A DNA stretch of 19,962 nt from OMIS01 sp964443885 (GTDB lineage: Bacteria; Patescibacteriota; Microgenomatia; UBA1400; PJMF01). Under the pieces are notes generated by a model that was not told the DNA's origin, did not search any database, and worked only from the letters and a program-made list of their open reading frames with translations. A program made the translations under genes and the position numbers. Positions 1 through 7,371 of the stretch are shown in pieces (positions within the stretch are counted from its first letter, which is position 1; each line of letters begins with the position of its first letter). The stretch is taken from NCBI GenBank assembly GCA_964443885.1, contig CAYUES010000015.1:1-19962 (forward strand), read 5' to 3'.

Positions 1-1
1 G

Positions 2-1120
2 GTTGGGTTGACGTTCTTTTTGTGCGGCGTGGCCTGGGTCAATATTCACATCTTTTTCTTTCTGTCGTTTGCCTTGCTTGGTGGGTTTGGACTCCAGGCT
101 TTGATTGAAAAGAACTGGCAGAAAGTTGGGACGGTGTGTGTGTTTGGAGCGGTGACGGTGCTGGCTAGTTTGTGCAATCCCCTGGGGCTTGAGGGCACAC
201 TCTATCCATTTAGAATTTTAGAAGAGTATGGCTACCCAATTGCCGAGAATCAGTCACCGCTCTTCTACTTGCGACTCCATACTCGGCCGTTCCACTGGTA
301 CTTGGTTGGGATTTTTGTAGTTTCGCTGACAGCGGGGATCTATACAGTTGCTGACAACTTTAAAAACCGTCAGGTTACTAAGTTACAATCTAAACTAAGT
401 ACCTCAGTACCCTCTGCCTGGCAAAACCACATTGCGTTACTCTCACTTTTCTTACTCTTCCTTGGTTTTACCAATACATTAATCCGCTTTGCCAATTTTT
501 TTGGGCTGTTGGCGATTATTGTAGTTGCCGGTGGGATCGTGCTGCTACGGCCATTTATACGAAGTTGGTATAAAAAACTGCAAAGTAACACGCTACTGTT
601 GAGTTTTTCTTCTTTGGTGGGACTAGCTGTTGCAGTAGCAATGCTGGGCTCAGGTCTGTTTAATCCGTTTACTCCGGCTATCGGCTTGGGTTTGTATCCA
701 CAAATGCATGGTTCTGCCGAGTTTTTCAAAACCCTGACCGTGACTGGTCCAATTTTTAATAACTTCGATATTGGCGGATACTTGATTTATCACCTGTATC
801 CGCAACACCAAGTGTATGTCGATAATCGAGCTGAAGCATATCCAGCCAGTTTTCTAGAAGAATATAAAGCTGCCCAACAAAATCCTGAGGTATGGAAGAA
901 AATTGATGAGCAGTACAGGTTTGGAGCAATTTACTTTAACCGCCTAGAGAATACCGACTGGGGACAACAATTTTTGATTACCACTTTACAATCTGATGAC
1001 TGGGTGCCAGTTTTTGTTGATCCATACACTATTATTTTTGTTCGTGAGATTCCAGAGCATGCTGAAATTATTGAAAAACATGCGCTCCCTGATGAACTTT
1101 TTACGATTACAGAGCAATAA
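2..1120 (+). CDS. Polytopic membrane protein, 3' part only (5' end outside window)
   Basis: The frame is open from the first bases of the window, so the gene begins to the left; the TTG at 8 is not a convincing start. About 372 residues are visible. There are several hydrophobic segments, near the start (IHIFFFLSFALLGG), around residues 90-110, 140-180 and 195-215. A soluble C-terminal part of roughly 150 residues follows, containing FNNFDIGGYLIYHLYPQHQ, VYVDNRAEAYP and a final VPVFVDPYTIIFVRE. A membrane N-terminus with a soluble tail of this style is common in CPR hypothetical membrane proteins and resembles the tails of GT-C type (PMT/ArnT-like) glycosyltransferases. The catalytic N-terminal loop, which would settle this, is not in the window. 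The function is therefore unassigned. Confidence 0.8.
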   Translation, partial: VGLTFFLCGVAWVNIHIFFFLSFALLGGFGLQALIEKNWQKVGTVCVFGAVTVLASLCNPLGLEGTLYPFRILEEYGYPIAENQSPLFYLRLHTRPFHWYLVGIFVVSLTAGIYTVADNFKNRQVTKLQSKLSTSVPSAWQNHIALLSLFLLFLGFTNTLIRFANFFGLLAIIVVAGGIVLLRPFIRSWYKKLQSNTLLLSFSSLVGLAVAVAMLGSGLFNPFTPAIGLGLYPQMHGSAEFFKTLTVTGPIFNNFDIGGYLIYHLYPQHQVYVDNRAEAYPASFLEEYKAAQQNPEVWKKIDEQYRFGAIYFNRLENTDWGQQFLITTLQSDDWVPVFVDPYTIIFVREIPEHAEIIEKHALPDELFTITEQ

Positions 1121-1144
1121 AGACCGAATTTCGCAAACTCAGTC

Positions 1145-1173
1145 TTTAAATATCTTGTTCAGGCTGGTAAAAT
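1145..1173 (+). promoter_or_regulatory. Possible promoter for the L36 gene
   Basis: TTTAAA at 1145-1150 and TAAAAT at 1168-1173 are separated by 17 bp. Transcription would begin near 1180, downstream of the in-frame ATG at 1177. This favours the L36 start at 1222. The hexamers are only moderate matches. Confidence 0.3.
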
Positions 1174-1221
1174 TTGATGTTTCATAGTAAGATCATTCAA
1201 TCACGTTGCAAGAAAGTCAGT

Positions 1222-1341
1222 ATGAAAGTTAAGAACTCACTCCAAGCAGATGCTAAAAAAGGCGATAAACTCGTCAAACGTAAGGGTCGCTTGTATCGCA
1301 TTAATAAAACAAATCCTCGCCGAAAAGCGCGCCAGGGTTAA
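1222..1341 (+). CDS. rpmJ: 50S ribosomal protein bL36, type B (YkgO-like, cysteine-free)
   Basis: A 39-residue very basic protein beginning MKVKNSLQADAKKG and continuing with VKRKGRLYRINKTNPR and a final RKARQG. This matches the layout of bL36, especially the type B (YkgO) form: MKV-start, VKRKGRLYVI-like core, NPR near the end. All zinc-binding Cys/His positions of the classical form are absent, so this is the C-minus paralogue. It would bind 23S rRNA in the large subunit without zinc. An in-frame ATG at 1177 would add 15 residues (MFHSKIIQSRCKKVS) with no counterpart in L36 proteins, so 1222 is preferred. The gene stands alone between a membrane protein and the convergent msrB. Confidence 0.88.
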   Translation: MKVKNSLQADAKKGDKLVKRKGRLYRINKTNPRRKARQG

Positions 1342-1424
1342 TTTTCCCTTGTCCAATTAAGTATGTGCTGCTCAAGTTTGAGAGTGCTTTTTAGTGTATT
1401 TACAAAGAACTTCTAGAATAAGAC

Positions 1425-1826
1425 TTAGTCCGGAATAAATAATAGTGCTTCGCCATTAATGCAGAAGCGTTTTCCTGTTGGTGGCGGTCCATCATTAAAG
1501 ACGTGACCCAGATGCACACCAGTATCTTTTGAGAGTACTTCCACTCGTTTCATCCCATGAGAAGTATCTTCTTCTAAGACAATATTTTCTGCAATCGGCT
1601 CGAAAAAACTTGGCCAGCCACTCCCCGACTCGAACTTGGTCTCGGATCGAAAAACTGGCAGCTGCGTATCAGCTGTGACGTAGGTTCCGTTGCGCTTCTC
1701 TTGGAGAAGTGGACTTGTAAACGGAGCTTCTGTGCCTTTATCGTACAAAATAAAGCATTGATCAGGAGTAAGCTCAGGCTTTTTGGATGAAGTTGCTGCT
1801 GAACTTGAGTTGTGGTTTTGTGACAT
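1425..1826 (-). CDS. msrB: Peptide-methionine (R)-S-oxide reductase MsrB, zinc-less form
   Basis: A 133-residue protein that reduces the R-epimer of methionine sulfoxide in oxidised proteins. The family hallmarks are visible: TPDQC near residue 20, GTEAPFTSP (31-39), SGSGWPSFFEPI with the substrate-stacking Trp71, HLGHVFNDGPPPTG (105-118) and RFCINGEALLF with catalytic Cys122. The two CxxC zinc motifs of the common form are replaced by TADT (51-54) and SKDT (99-102), so no structural zinc is expected. Cys24 is the only other cysteine and could act as the resolving residue (inference). The first 18 residues are a Ser/Asn-rich extension without a hydrophobic core. The gene lies 27 bp downstream of the malic enzyme gene on the same strand but has no Shine-Dalgarno and may also have its own leaderless promoter. 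Confidence 0.93.
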   Translation of the reverse strand: MSQNHNSSSAATSSKKPELTPDQCFILYDKGTEAPFTSPLLQEKRNGTYVTADTQLPVFRSETKFESGSGWPSFFEPIAENIVLEEDTSHGMKRVEVLSKDTGVHLGHVFNDGPPPTGKRFCINGEALLFIPD

Positions 1827-1833
1827 TACAACG

Positions 1834-1839
1834 AGTATA
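1834..1839 (-). promoter_or_regulatory. -10-like hexamer directly upstream of msrB
   Basis: TATACT on the minus strand ends 7 nt before the msrB ATG, and no Shine-Dalgarno lies between. A transcript starting about 7 nt downstream would be leaderless. No good -35 is visible. Confidence 0.35.
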
Positions 1840-1853
1840 ACACTGCAGGATGC

Positions 1854-3029
1854 TTACTGCCGCCACACCTCGGCTACAGCTTGCGCAATCTTGAGTGGCA
1901 CTTCTTTGTCCAGCGGTGAAGGTAAGACTTCATCAACCGACAAGTTTTTGACCGAACTAGCAAGTGCCATCGCCGCCGCAAACTTCATCTTTGGAGTAAT
2001 TGTTGTAGCACGAACATTGAGTGCACCGCGAAAAACTCCAGGAAAAGCCAGCACATTATTAATTTGATTTGGGAAGTCACTTCTCCCCGTTCCGACAATA
2101 AATGCGCCAGCTTCTTTCGCAACATCAGGCATTATCTCTGGAGCTGGATTCGCCATCGCAAAAATCACTGGCTTGTCATTCATGGTTTTTACCATTTCTG
2201 CTGTAACCAAATTTCCTTTACTTAATCCAATGAAAATATCTGCCCCATTGAGCGCATCGGCAAGTGTGCCAGTCTTGCCATTTTTATTAGTGCGTTGGGC
2301 AACTGCAGCTTTAATTGGATTAACAGCAATATCAGCACGCTCTAGCTCTACAATTCCTTTTGAGTCACAAACAATAATATTGCCAATCGGGCCACCCAGT
2401 TCTTCGTGCTCGCCACTGGCCAGTAAAAACTCGACCGTCGCTGTGCCAGCCGCCCCCGCGCCGTTAATCACAATCGTCAGTTCAGACAATTTTTTATTAA
2501 GCAACTTAGCTGCATTAATCACGGCTGCCAAAATTACAATTGCGGTGCCGTGTTGGTCGTCATGAAAAACAGGAATACCAATATCTTGCAAGGCCGCTTC
2601 AATTTCAAAACAGCGAGGTGCGGAAATATCCTCGAGGTTGACCCCACCAAATGTTGGAGCAATTGCTTTGACGATACTAATAATTTCTTGTGAATTTTGT
2701 GTATTTAAACAAAGTGGGAAGGCATCAATATCCGCATACTCTTTGAATAAAACTGCTTTGCCTTCCATCACTGGCATCGCTGCGGCCGCGCCGATGTTCC
2801 CCAGTCCCAAAACAGCAGATCCATCAGACACAACCGCCACAGTGTTTTGTTTGATGGTCAGTTCGTAGACTTGTTCAGGATCAGCAGCAATTCTTCTGCA
2901 GACCTCGGCCACACCTGGAGTATAGAGTAATGATAAGTCGTGCTTGTCATTGATTGGCGCCTTGGAAACAACCGAAAGTTTACCCTGTAGTTTTTTATGC
3001 AACGCAACTGATTCTTCAAAGATATCCAT
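1854..3029 (-). CDS. NAD(P)-dependent malic enzyme (short bacterial form)
   Basis: A 391-residue cytosolic enzyme that oxidatively decarboxylates malate to pyruvate and CO2 with NAD(P)+ and a divalent metal. Visible motifs are LLYTPGVAEVC with catalytic Tyr36, SDGSAVLGLGNIG, MEGKAVLFKEYADID with catalytic Lys91, VNLEDISAPRCFEIE with metal ligands Glu133/Asp134, FHDDQHGTA (155-163) with the third acidic ligand, and a Rossmann GAGAAGTA loop around residue 190. The length fits the short family without a C-terminal phosphotransacetylase domain. A strong AGGAGG sits 5 nt before the ATG, confirming the start. The gene begins 11 bp after the ABC permease stop, so it is probably co-transcribed with the transporter. 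Malate to pyruvate is one of few carbon links expected in a reduced fermentative metabolism. Confidence 0.95.
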   Translation of the reverse strand: MDIFEESVALHKKLQGKLSVVSKAPINDKHDLSLLYTPGVAEVCRRIAADPEQVYELTIKQNTVAVVSDGSAVLGLGNIGAAAAMPVMEGKAVLFKEYADIDAFPLCLNTQNSQEIISIVKAIAPTFGGVNLEDISAPRCFEIEAALQDIGIPVFHDDQHGTAIVILAAVINAAKLLNKKLSELTIVINGAGAAGTATVEFLLASGEHEELGGPIGNIIVCDSKGIVELERADIAVNPIKAAVAQRTNKNGKTGTLADALNGADIFIGLSKGNLVTAEMVKTMNDKPVIFAMANPAPEIMPDVAKEAGAFIVGTGRSDFPNQINNVLAFPGVFRGALNVRATTITPKMKFAAAMALASSVKNLSVDEVLPSPLDKEVPLKIAQAVAEVWRQ

Positions 3030-3040
3030 ATGCCCTCCTC

Positions 3041-3829
3041 TTAATTAAATCTGCCCAAGCCTAAGTCCAGGCTGGCTTTGAAGCTTCTTCTAAACCAAAT
3101 AATTGCAAAGAGTAGATAGACTATGTTTAGTCCAAAACTAATCAGTATAAATTTTGGGTCAAGCGTCTGAGTGTTGAGCAAAGAGCGCATTGATTCAAAG
3201 ATGTAGGTAGGAGGCAGAATGTAACTGACTGGTCGTAAAAATTCTGGCAAGCTCGCGAGTGGGAAAAACACCACACTGAACGGCAGTAAAATTCCTGGCA
3301 AAGTCCAAACCACCGTCTGTACTTTTGGACCCCAGCGAATCACGATTCCTGCTGAGATAAAACCAACCCACCAACCTGTCATCACCGCACTGGCAAAGAA
3401 TGCGAGCAACCACCAGCCCAGTGCAAAAATATTTACACTATACATAAAGACTATTACCAAGCTGAGAATGCTGATTGTAAAGATAGTTTTGGCCACTGAA
3501 AGAAACACTACTCCTGCCACCCATTCACGCAAACTGAGGGGAGATGAGAATAAGTTAACTAAGTTATTGTTCCAAATTTCATCAATTAAGTTACGTGAGA
3601 TCTCACTTTGTGAACGCCAAATTACGTTCCATAAAATTAAACCCGTTAGTAACGAAACCATGATTGTAGAGTCTTCAGAATTTCCTCCCAGCCACTGGCC
3701 AGTTATTCCCCAAATCAAGACGTCGATGACTGGCCAATAAATCATGTCACTCAACAGATCAAAGTCACGTTTGAGTGGATAGATATGGCGCAAACTTAAG
3801 CCGTAGATGCGTTGCCAAGAACCGTGCAT
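3041..3829 (-). CDS. ABC-2 type transporter permease
   Basis: A 262-residue membrane protein with six hydrophobic segments, roughly at residues 25-45, 58-78, 105-130, 137-160, 170-195 and 230-250. A conserved-looking ILPPTYIFESMRSLL element lies before the last span. This is the architecture of ABC-2 permeases, which act in export of lipids, polysaccharides or drugs. The start ATG overlaps the stop of the ATPase gene by one base (TAATG), indicating translational coupling and a two-component exporter. The substrate cannot be read from the sequence. Confidence 0.9.
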   Translation of the reverse strand: MHGSWQRIYGLSLRHIYPLKRDFDLLSDMIYWPVIDVLIWGITGQWLGGNSEDSTIMVSLLTGLILWNVIWRSQSEISRNLIDEIWNNNLVNLFSSPLSLREWVAGVVFLSVAKTIFTISILSLVIVFMYSVNIFALGWWLLAFFASAVMTGWWVGFISAGIVIRWGPKVQTVVWTLPGILLPFSVVFFPLASLPEFLRPVSYILPPTYIFESMRSLLNTQTLDPKFILISFGLNIVYLLFAIIWFRRSFKASLDLGLGRFN

Positions 3830-4779
3830 TATTTCTTCTCCGTTTTTTTGTTAGCTTTACTCAAAAAATAATCTTCTAAAGTTGGTTTATCAATGGTAAT
3901 TTGGGTGTAGTGAATTTTTTCACCAGCAAGCTGTTCTAAGAACGAAGCGATTTCTTGTTCATCCAATAAAATCTCGATTTCCCTGCCAATAATTTTTGCT
4001 TCCAGTCCCTTTTCTTTGGCAAACCGCTCGGTGCGTTTGAGGCCATCTTTGATTTGCAGTCGCATATGTGCCAACGAAACCGATGCTGCTAAGTTGGCTG
4101 GTTTATCAACCGCAATGATCTCACCGTGTTGCATAAAAACAACGCGCTCGCACACCTCAGAAACCTCATCCATGTTGTGCGACGTATATAAAATACTAGT
4201 GTTGTACTCTTTTTGTTGTTCTAAAATAAATGAGCGAACTTCATGTGCAATATCTGGATCTAGTGAAGCAGTCGGTTCATCAAGTAACACAATTTTGGGA
4301 TAGGGAATAAATGCTTTAGCCAGCATAATCCGAGTAACTTGTCCTGCTGACAGCTGAGCCATCGATTTATCTTTTTGATTCCAGACACCGAAGAACTTTA
4401 AAAACTTTTCTGCGCGGCTGTAAAATTCAGAATAAGACAAACCATAGAGTGCACCGTACACACGCAAGTTCTCCATAACTGTTAAGCGCCAGGGCATTTT
4501 GATGTAAGTACTCGCAAACGTCACTTTTTCTAAAATCTCGCTGCGGTTATGTTCCAAATCTAGTTCGCCGTACTTAATTGAGCCAGCAGTTGGGCTCAAT
4601 ACGCCCAGCAGCATCGAAATTGTCGTGGACTTGCCAGCTCCATTTGGACCAAGTAACCCCAAGATTTCACCTTCATGCAGAGCAAATGAAATACCTTTGA
4701 CGGCCGCAAACGGAACACCACCCTTTTTCTCGGGAGGATAGATTTTTTGTAAATTGGAGACAGTAAGAACATCTTTCAC
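3829..4779 (-). CDS. ABC transporter ATP-binding protein (ABC-2 exporter partner)
   Basis: A 316-residue ATPase. Walker A is GLLGPNGAGKST (about 42-53), the signature motif is AQLSAGQVTR (a variant of LSGGQ, near 142), Walker B is IVLLDEPTASLDP and the switch His is in YTSHNMDEV. The last 80 or so residues after the nucleotide-binding domain form an extra alpha/beta extension of the type found in NodI/CcmA-like exporters. The start is a GTG: it gives MKDVLTVSNLQKIY and nothing longer is plausible. A TATACT hexamer ends 6 nt before this GTG, and no Shine-Dalgarno is present. It forms an operon with the permease and probably with the malic enzyme and msrB genes. Confidence 0.95.
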   Translation of the reverse strand: MKDVLTVSNLQKIYPPEKKGGVPFAAVKGISFALHEGEILGLLGPNGAGKSTTISMLLGVLSPTAGSIKYGELDLEHNRSEILEKVTFASTYIKMPWRLTVMENLRVYGALYGLSYSEFYSRAEKFLKFFGVWNQKDKSMAQLSAGQVTRIMLAKAFIPYPKIVLLDEPTASLDPDIAHEVRSFILEQQKEYNTSILYTSHNMDEVSEVCERVVFMQHGEIIAVDKPANLAASVSLAHMRLQIKDGLKRTERFAKEKGLEAKIIGREIEILLDEQEIASFLEQLAGEKIHYTQITIDKPTLEDYFLSKANKKTEKK

Positions 4780-4785
4780 TGGAGT

Positions 4786-4791
4786 AGTATA
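4786..4791 (-). promoter_or_regulatory. -10-like hexamer for a leaderless ABC operon transcript
   Basis: TATACT on the minus strand, 6 nt before the GTG start of the ATPase gene. With normal -10 to +1 spacing, transcription would begin at the start codon. The -35 region is weak. Confidence 0.4.
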
Positions 4792-4849
4792 TCTGAGTCA
4801 AAACACAAAAGGTAGAGAGGAGAACGTAAAGTAACTACACGACAAACAA

Positions 4850-5074
4850 CTATCTAGCGTTGTTGGTTGTGTTATGCCTACGTTTTATTCTATCAGTGTT
4901 AGTACTCTCCACATCTGCATTTTGCAATAAATCACCTCTCAAGCTTTCGGCTAGTTGTGCTGCATCTGCAAACAAGTAACCTTGAGCAATTAAACTAGCG
5001 TACAACTCTTCTTCTGGAGTGAGAGCAGCTCTTTCACTATCCCGCATACTTTCGTTCTCTGTTTTTCCTGGCAT
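4850..5074 (-). CDS. Small hypothetical protein (74 aa)
   Basis: Not recognised. The product is hydrophilic, with an acidic N-terminal part (LTPEEELYASLIAQGYLFADAAQLAESL, residues about 18-45, likely two short amphipathic helices) and a basic, Asn/Thr-rich C-terminus. An AAAGGA lies 6 nt before the ATG and supports the start. The helical EEELYASLIAQGY stretch looks like a real domain rather than antisense noise. No transmembrane segment is seen. It is upstream of, and on the same strand as, the ABC operon but separated by about 70 bp. Confidence 0.5.
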   Translation of the reverse strand: MPGKTENESMRDSERAALTPEEELYASLIAQGYLFADAAQLAESLRGDLLQNADVESTNTDRIKRRHNTTNNAR

Positions 5075-5193
5075 ATAGATCCTTTCATGCTATCTTTCCG
5101 CATCATAGCCCTAGGGCTACACATTGTCAAATTTCATCCAGACCTATAAATTACTTGAAAACAATCTATAGTTAGAGTTACTAAAGACTTACT

Positions 5194-5658
5194 ATGCAAC
5201 TTGGCTCACTCGCACCACATTTTTCACTCAAAGATCAGAATGGCAAAACACATACGCTGGAACAGTATCGTGGCCAGTGGGTGTTCCTCTATTTCTATCC
5301 TGAAGACGATACGCCAGGATGCACCACCGAAGCCTGCAGCATTCGTGATAACTGGGCAGCGTTTACCAAACTAGGTGCCCAAGTGTTTGGCGTTAGCCCT
5401 GATACGGTAGACAGTCATCAAAACTTTCAAAAAAAGTACGAGCTGCCGTTTCTGCTGCTCGCTGATCCAGATAAAAAGGTTCTCACTGCCTACAAAGCCT
5501 GGGGTGAAAAAAACCTATATGGCAAAATTGTGACCGGCGTAAAGCGCAGCTCAGTCTTAATTGATCCAGAAGGCAAGATTGCTGTTTGGTATAAACGTGT
5601 CTTAGTCAAAACTCATGTCGCCAAAGTACTAGAAGATTTGCAGAAGTTGCAAAAGTAA
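5194..5658 (+). CDS. bcp: Thiol peroxidase, Bcp/PrxQ-type peroxiredoxin
   Basis: A 154-residue thioredoxin-fold peroxidase that reduces hydrogen peroxide and organic hydroperoxides using thioredoxin-type donors. The active-site segment FYPEDDTPGCTTEACSIRD carries the peroxidatic Cys43 and a resolving Cys48 five residues later, the hallmark of the PrxQ/Bcp subfamily. Other matches are GSLAPHFSLKDQNG at the N-terminus, VFGVSPDTVDSHQNF and the GVKRSSVLIDPEGKI strand. The length is typical. The ATG is the only one near the conserved N-terminus. The gene is monocistronic, divergent from the small hypothetical gene to its left. Confidence 0.96.
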   Translation: MQLGSLAPHFSLKDQNGKTHTLEQYRGQWVFLYFYPEDDTPGCTTEACSIRDNWAAFTKLGAQVFGVSPDTVDSHQNFQKKYELPFLLLADPDKKVLTAYKAWGEKNLYGKIVTGVKRSSVLIDPEGKIAVWYKRVLVKTHVAKVLEDLQKLQK

Positions 5659-5702
5659 TACTAGTATTACTAGGGACATATACTACGTCCACATCTTTCC
5701 TC

Positions 5703-5732
5703 TTGTAATTTTTCACCTCTAGCAGCTACAAT
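5703..5732 (+). promoter_or_regulatory. Sigma70-like promoter of the CPA2 antiporter gene
   Basis: TTGTAA at 5703-5708 and TACAAT at 5727-5732 are separated by 18 bp. The predicted transcript would have a leader of about 24 nt before the ATG at 5763. No clear Shine-Dalgarno is seen in it. Confidence 0.55.
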
Positions 5733-5762
5733 AGCCTGTTATTTAATTTTAAACTTTTATTC

Positions 5763-7151
5763 ATGAAAAAATTCATCCAATCCCTTGGTATTTCACTTAC
5801 TTTATTGCTTGGTGGTGCTTCAGCAGCCCTGGCTGCGGGGAGCGAAGTCGCTCACGACGAAGATCCACATCACTTAGCGTTTCTCTTTTTGGCAATCGCT
5901 GGTATTTTAGTGGCAGCCAAAGCACTGCACTTAATCGAAAAAATCAAGATGCCGCCGGTGGTGGGAGAGTTACTAGCGGGTATATTCTTGGGTAACTTAG
6001 TCCTGGTAGGAATTCCATTTTTCCACAATTATCAATCCAATGAGATTATTACGTTTTTAGCTGAGTTTGGAGTAATCATTTTGTTATTCCAGATTGGCTT
6101 AGAGTCCAATATTTCTCAGTTACTGAAAGTCGGGACGACTGCATTACTGGTGGCCTGTATTGGTGCGTTTGTCCCTCTGCTACTCGGAGCCTACCTCGTC
6201 GGACCACTGCTCTTGCCTGGTCAGGAACAAGCTACCTACCTGTTCATTGGTGCTGCTCTAGCAGCAACTTCGGTCGGAATTACGGCACGGATCTTTAAAG
6301 ATTTAGGCAAAATGAAAACCAATGCTGCACAGATTGTGCTCGGGGCCGCGGTGATTGATGATATTTTGGGACTGATTCTTTTGGCGGTTGTTTCTTCACT
6401 CGCGATTGAAGGAACTGTGACTATTCCAAGTATCGCTATTATTGTGATTAAATCTATTTTATTCCTCTTGTTGAGTGTGGTAATTGGACAACTTTTGGCG
6501 CCACAGTTGAGTAAGTTATTTGCACTTATCAACACAGGTGTCGGGACTAAGTTCACGTTGGCGATTAGTTTTGGTTTAGTTTTTGCGGCGATTGCTTCCT
6601 TAATTGGACTCGAGCCAATTATTGGTGCGTTTGCAGCTGGACTGGTACTGGATCCTGTCCACTTTAGAAACTTCCGAGAGCCACACTTGATTGAAGAACT
6701 AAAAGGTGACATGAGTAAGTGGATCCCGGCTGCCAAAGAAAAAATGACGCAGTTACTCAATACTCATGCTGATAAAAGTGTCGAGGAAATTATTGAACCA
6801 CTCGCCCTTTTCTTCGTGCCAATCTTTTTTGTGACGACCGGTATGAGCGTCGATCTTGCCAGCTTGGTGGATATTAAAACCATCTTGCTCTCTCTAGCAT
6901 TGACTCTGGCCGCAATCTTAGGAAAAGTTGTATCGGCGCTGCCCGTACCTGGTAAAGACAAATTAACTGTCGGACTGGCGATGATTCCGCGTGGGGAAGT
7001 CGGATTAATTTTTGCAGCGATCGGCCAAAGCCTGGGCGTGCTTTCTCCACAGATTTTCTCGGTGATTGTCTTAACAGTCTTGTTAACAACAATCATTGGA
7101 CCATTTTTGCTCACTCAAAACTTGCAAAATAGAGCACTCGCCAAAGAATAA
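5763..7151 (+). CDS. CPA2-family cation/proton antiporter
   Basis: A 462-residue inner-membrane exchanger of monovalent cations for protons, with the Na_H_Exchanger fold. The first 24 residues look like a cleavable signal or an extra first span (basic MKKF, hydrophobic core, ASAALA). About a dozen further hydrophobic spans follow. Family markers are MPPVVGELLAGIFLG (63-77), GVIILLFQIGLE (103-114), the paired acids of VIDDILG (Asp199-Asp200) in the ion-binding helix, and IPRGEVGLIFA near residue 415. The paired Asp motif is known from electrogenic CPA2 antiporters such as NapA. There is no C-terminal RCK/TrkA-N domain, so it is not a full KefB/KefC. The transported ion cannot be decided from sequence. 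It has its own promoter. Confidence 0.93.
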   Translation: MKKFIQSLGISLTLLLGGASAALAAGSEVAHDEDPHHLAFLFLAIAGILVAAKALHLIEKIKMPPVVGELLAGIFLGNLVLVGIPFFHNYQSNEIITFLAEFGVIILLFQIGLESNISQLLKVGTTALLVACIGAFVPLLLGAYLVGPLLLPGQEQATYLFIGAALAATSVGITARIFKDLGKMKTNAAQIVLGAAVIDDILGLILLAVVSSLAIEGTVTIPSIAIIVIKSILFLLLSVVIGQLLAPQLSKLFALINTGVGTKFTLAISFGLVFAAIASLIGLEPIIGAFAAGLVLDPVHFRNFREPHLIEELKGDMSKWIPAAKEKMTQLLNTHADKSVEEIIEPLALFFVPIFFVTTGMSVDLASLVDIKTILLSLALTLAAILGKVVSALPVPGKDKLTVGLAMIPRGEVGLIFAAIGQSLGVLSPQIFSVIVLTVLLTTIIGPFLLTQNLQNRALAKE

Positions 7152-7162
7152 AGGTGGACAGT

Positions 7163-7327
7163 CTACTCAGTGGTCTCAACACCCAACACGCGTTTTTGTG
7201 GCTGGGTCATGTACCAGTTTTCAAACAGTAAGATACCAGAAAATAAAATCGCCAAGACAAAAAGTGAGGCGATTAAGTGAGCACGCTTTACCGGGATGAG
7301 TTTGCGATCCTTTACCATAGTAACCAT
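7163..7327 (-). CDS. Small single-span membrane protein (54 aa)
   Basis: An unannotated-size gene in the gap between the two antiporters. The frame reads MVTMVKDRKLIPVKRAH, a hydrophobic span (LIASLFVLAILFSGILLF, about residues 18-35), then ENWYMTQPQKRVLGVETTE. A basic stretch before and a polar tail after the span suggest the N-terminus inside and the C-terminus outside (positive-inside rule). The ATG at 7327 or the in-frame ATG at 7318 could be the start; neither has a good Shine-Dalgarno. It ends just after the convergent antiporter gene and lies 44 bp upstream of no other same-strand start, so it is probably transcribed alone. No family is recognised. Confidence 0.6.
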   Translation of the reverse strand: MVTMVKDRKLIPVKRAHLIASLFVLAILFSGILLFENWYMTQPQKRVLGVETTE

Positions 7328-7371
7328 TCATTATTACAGAAAATAATCGCTGACGCAATCTGATTTTGGGG

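Noticed and set aside
370..729. 119-codon frame on the minus strand
   Set aside because: It lies wholly inside the membrane protein gene on the other strand and its product has no domain features.
2173..2565. 130-codon plus-strand frame inside the malic enzyme gene
   Set aside because: Antisense to a clearly conserved enzyme; low-complexity Ser/Pro/Ala translation typical of a shadow.
6236..6760. 174-codon minus-strand frame inside the CPA2 antiporter gene
   Set aside because: Antisense to conserved membrane spans; no recognisable protein.
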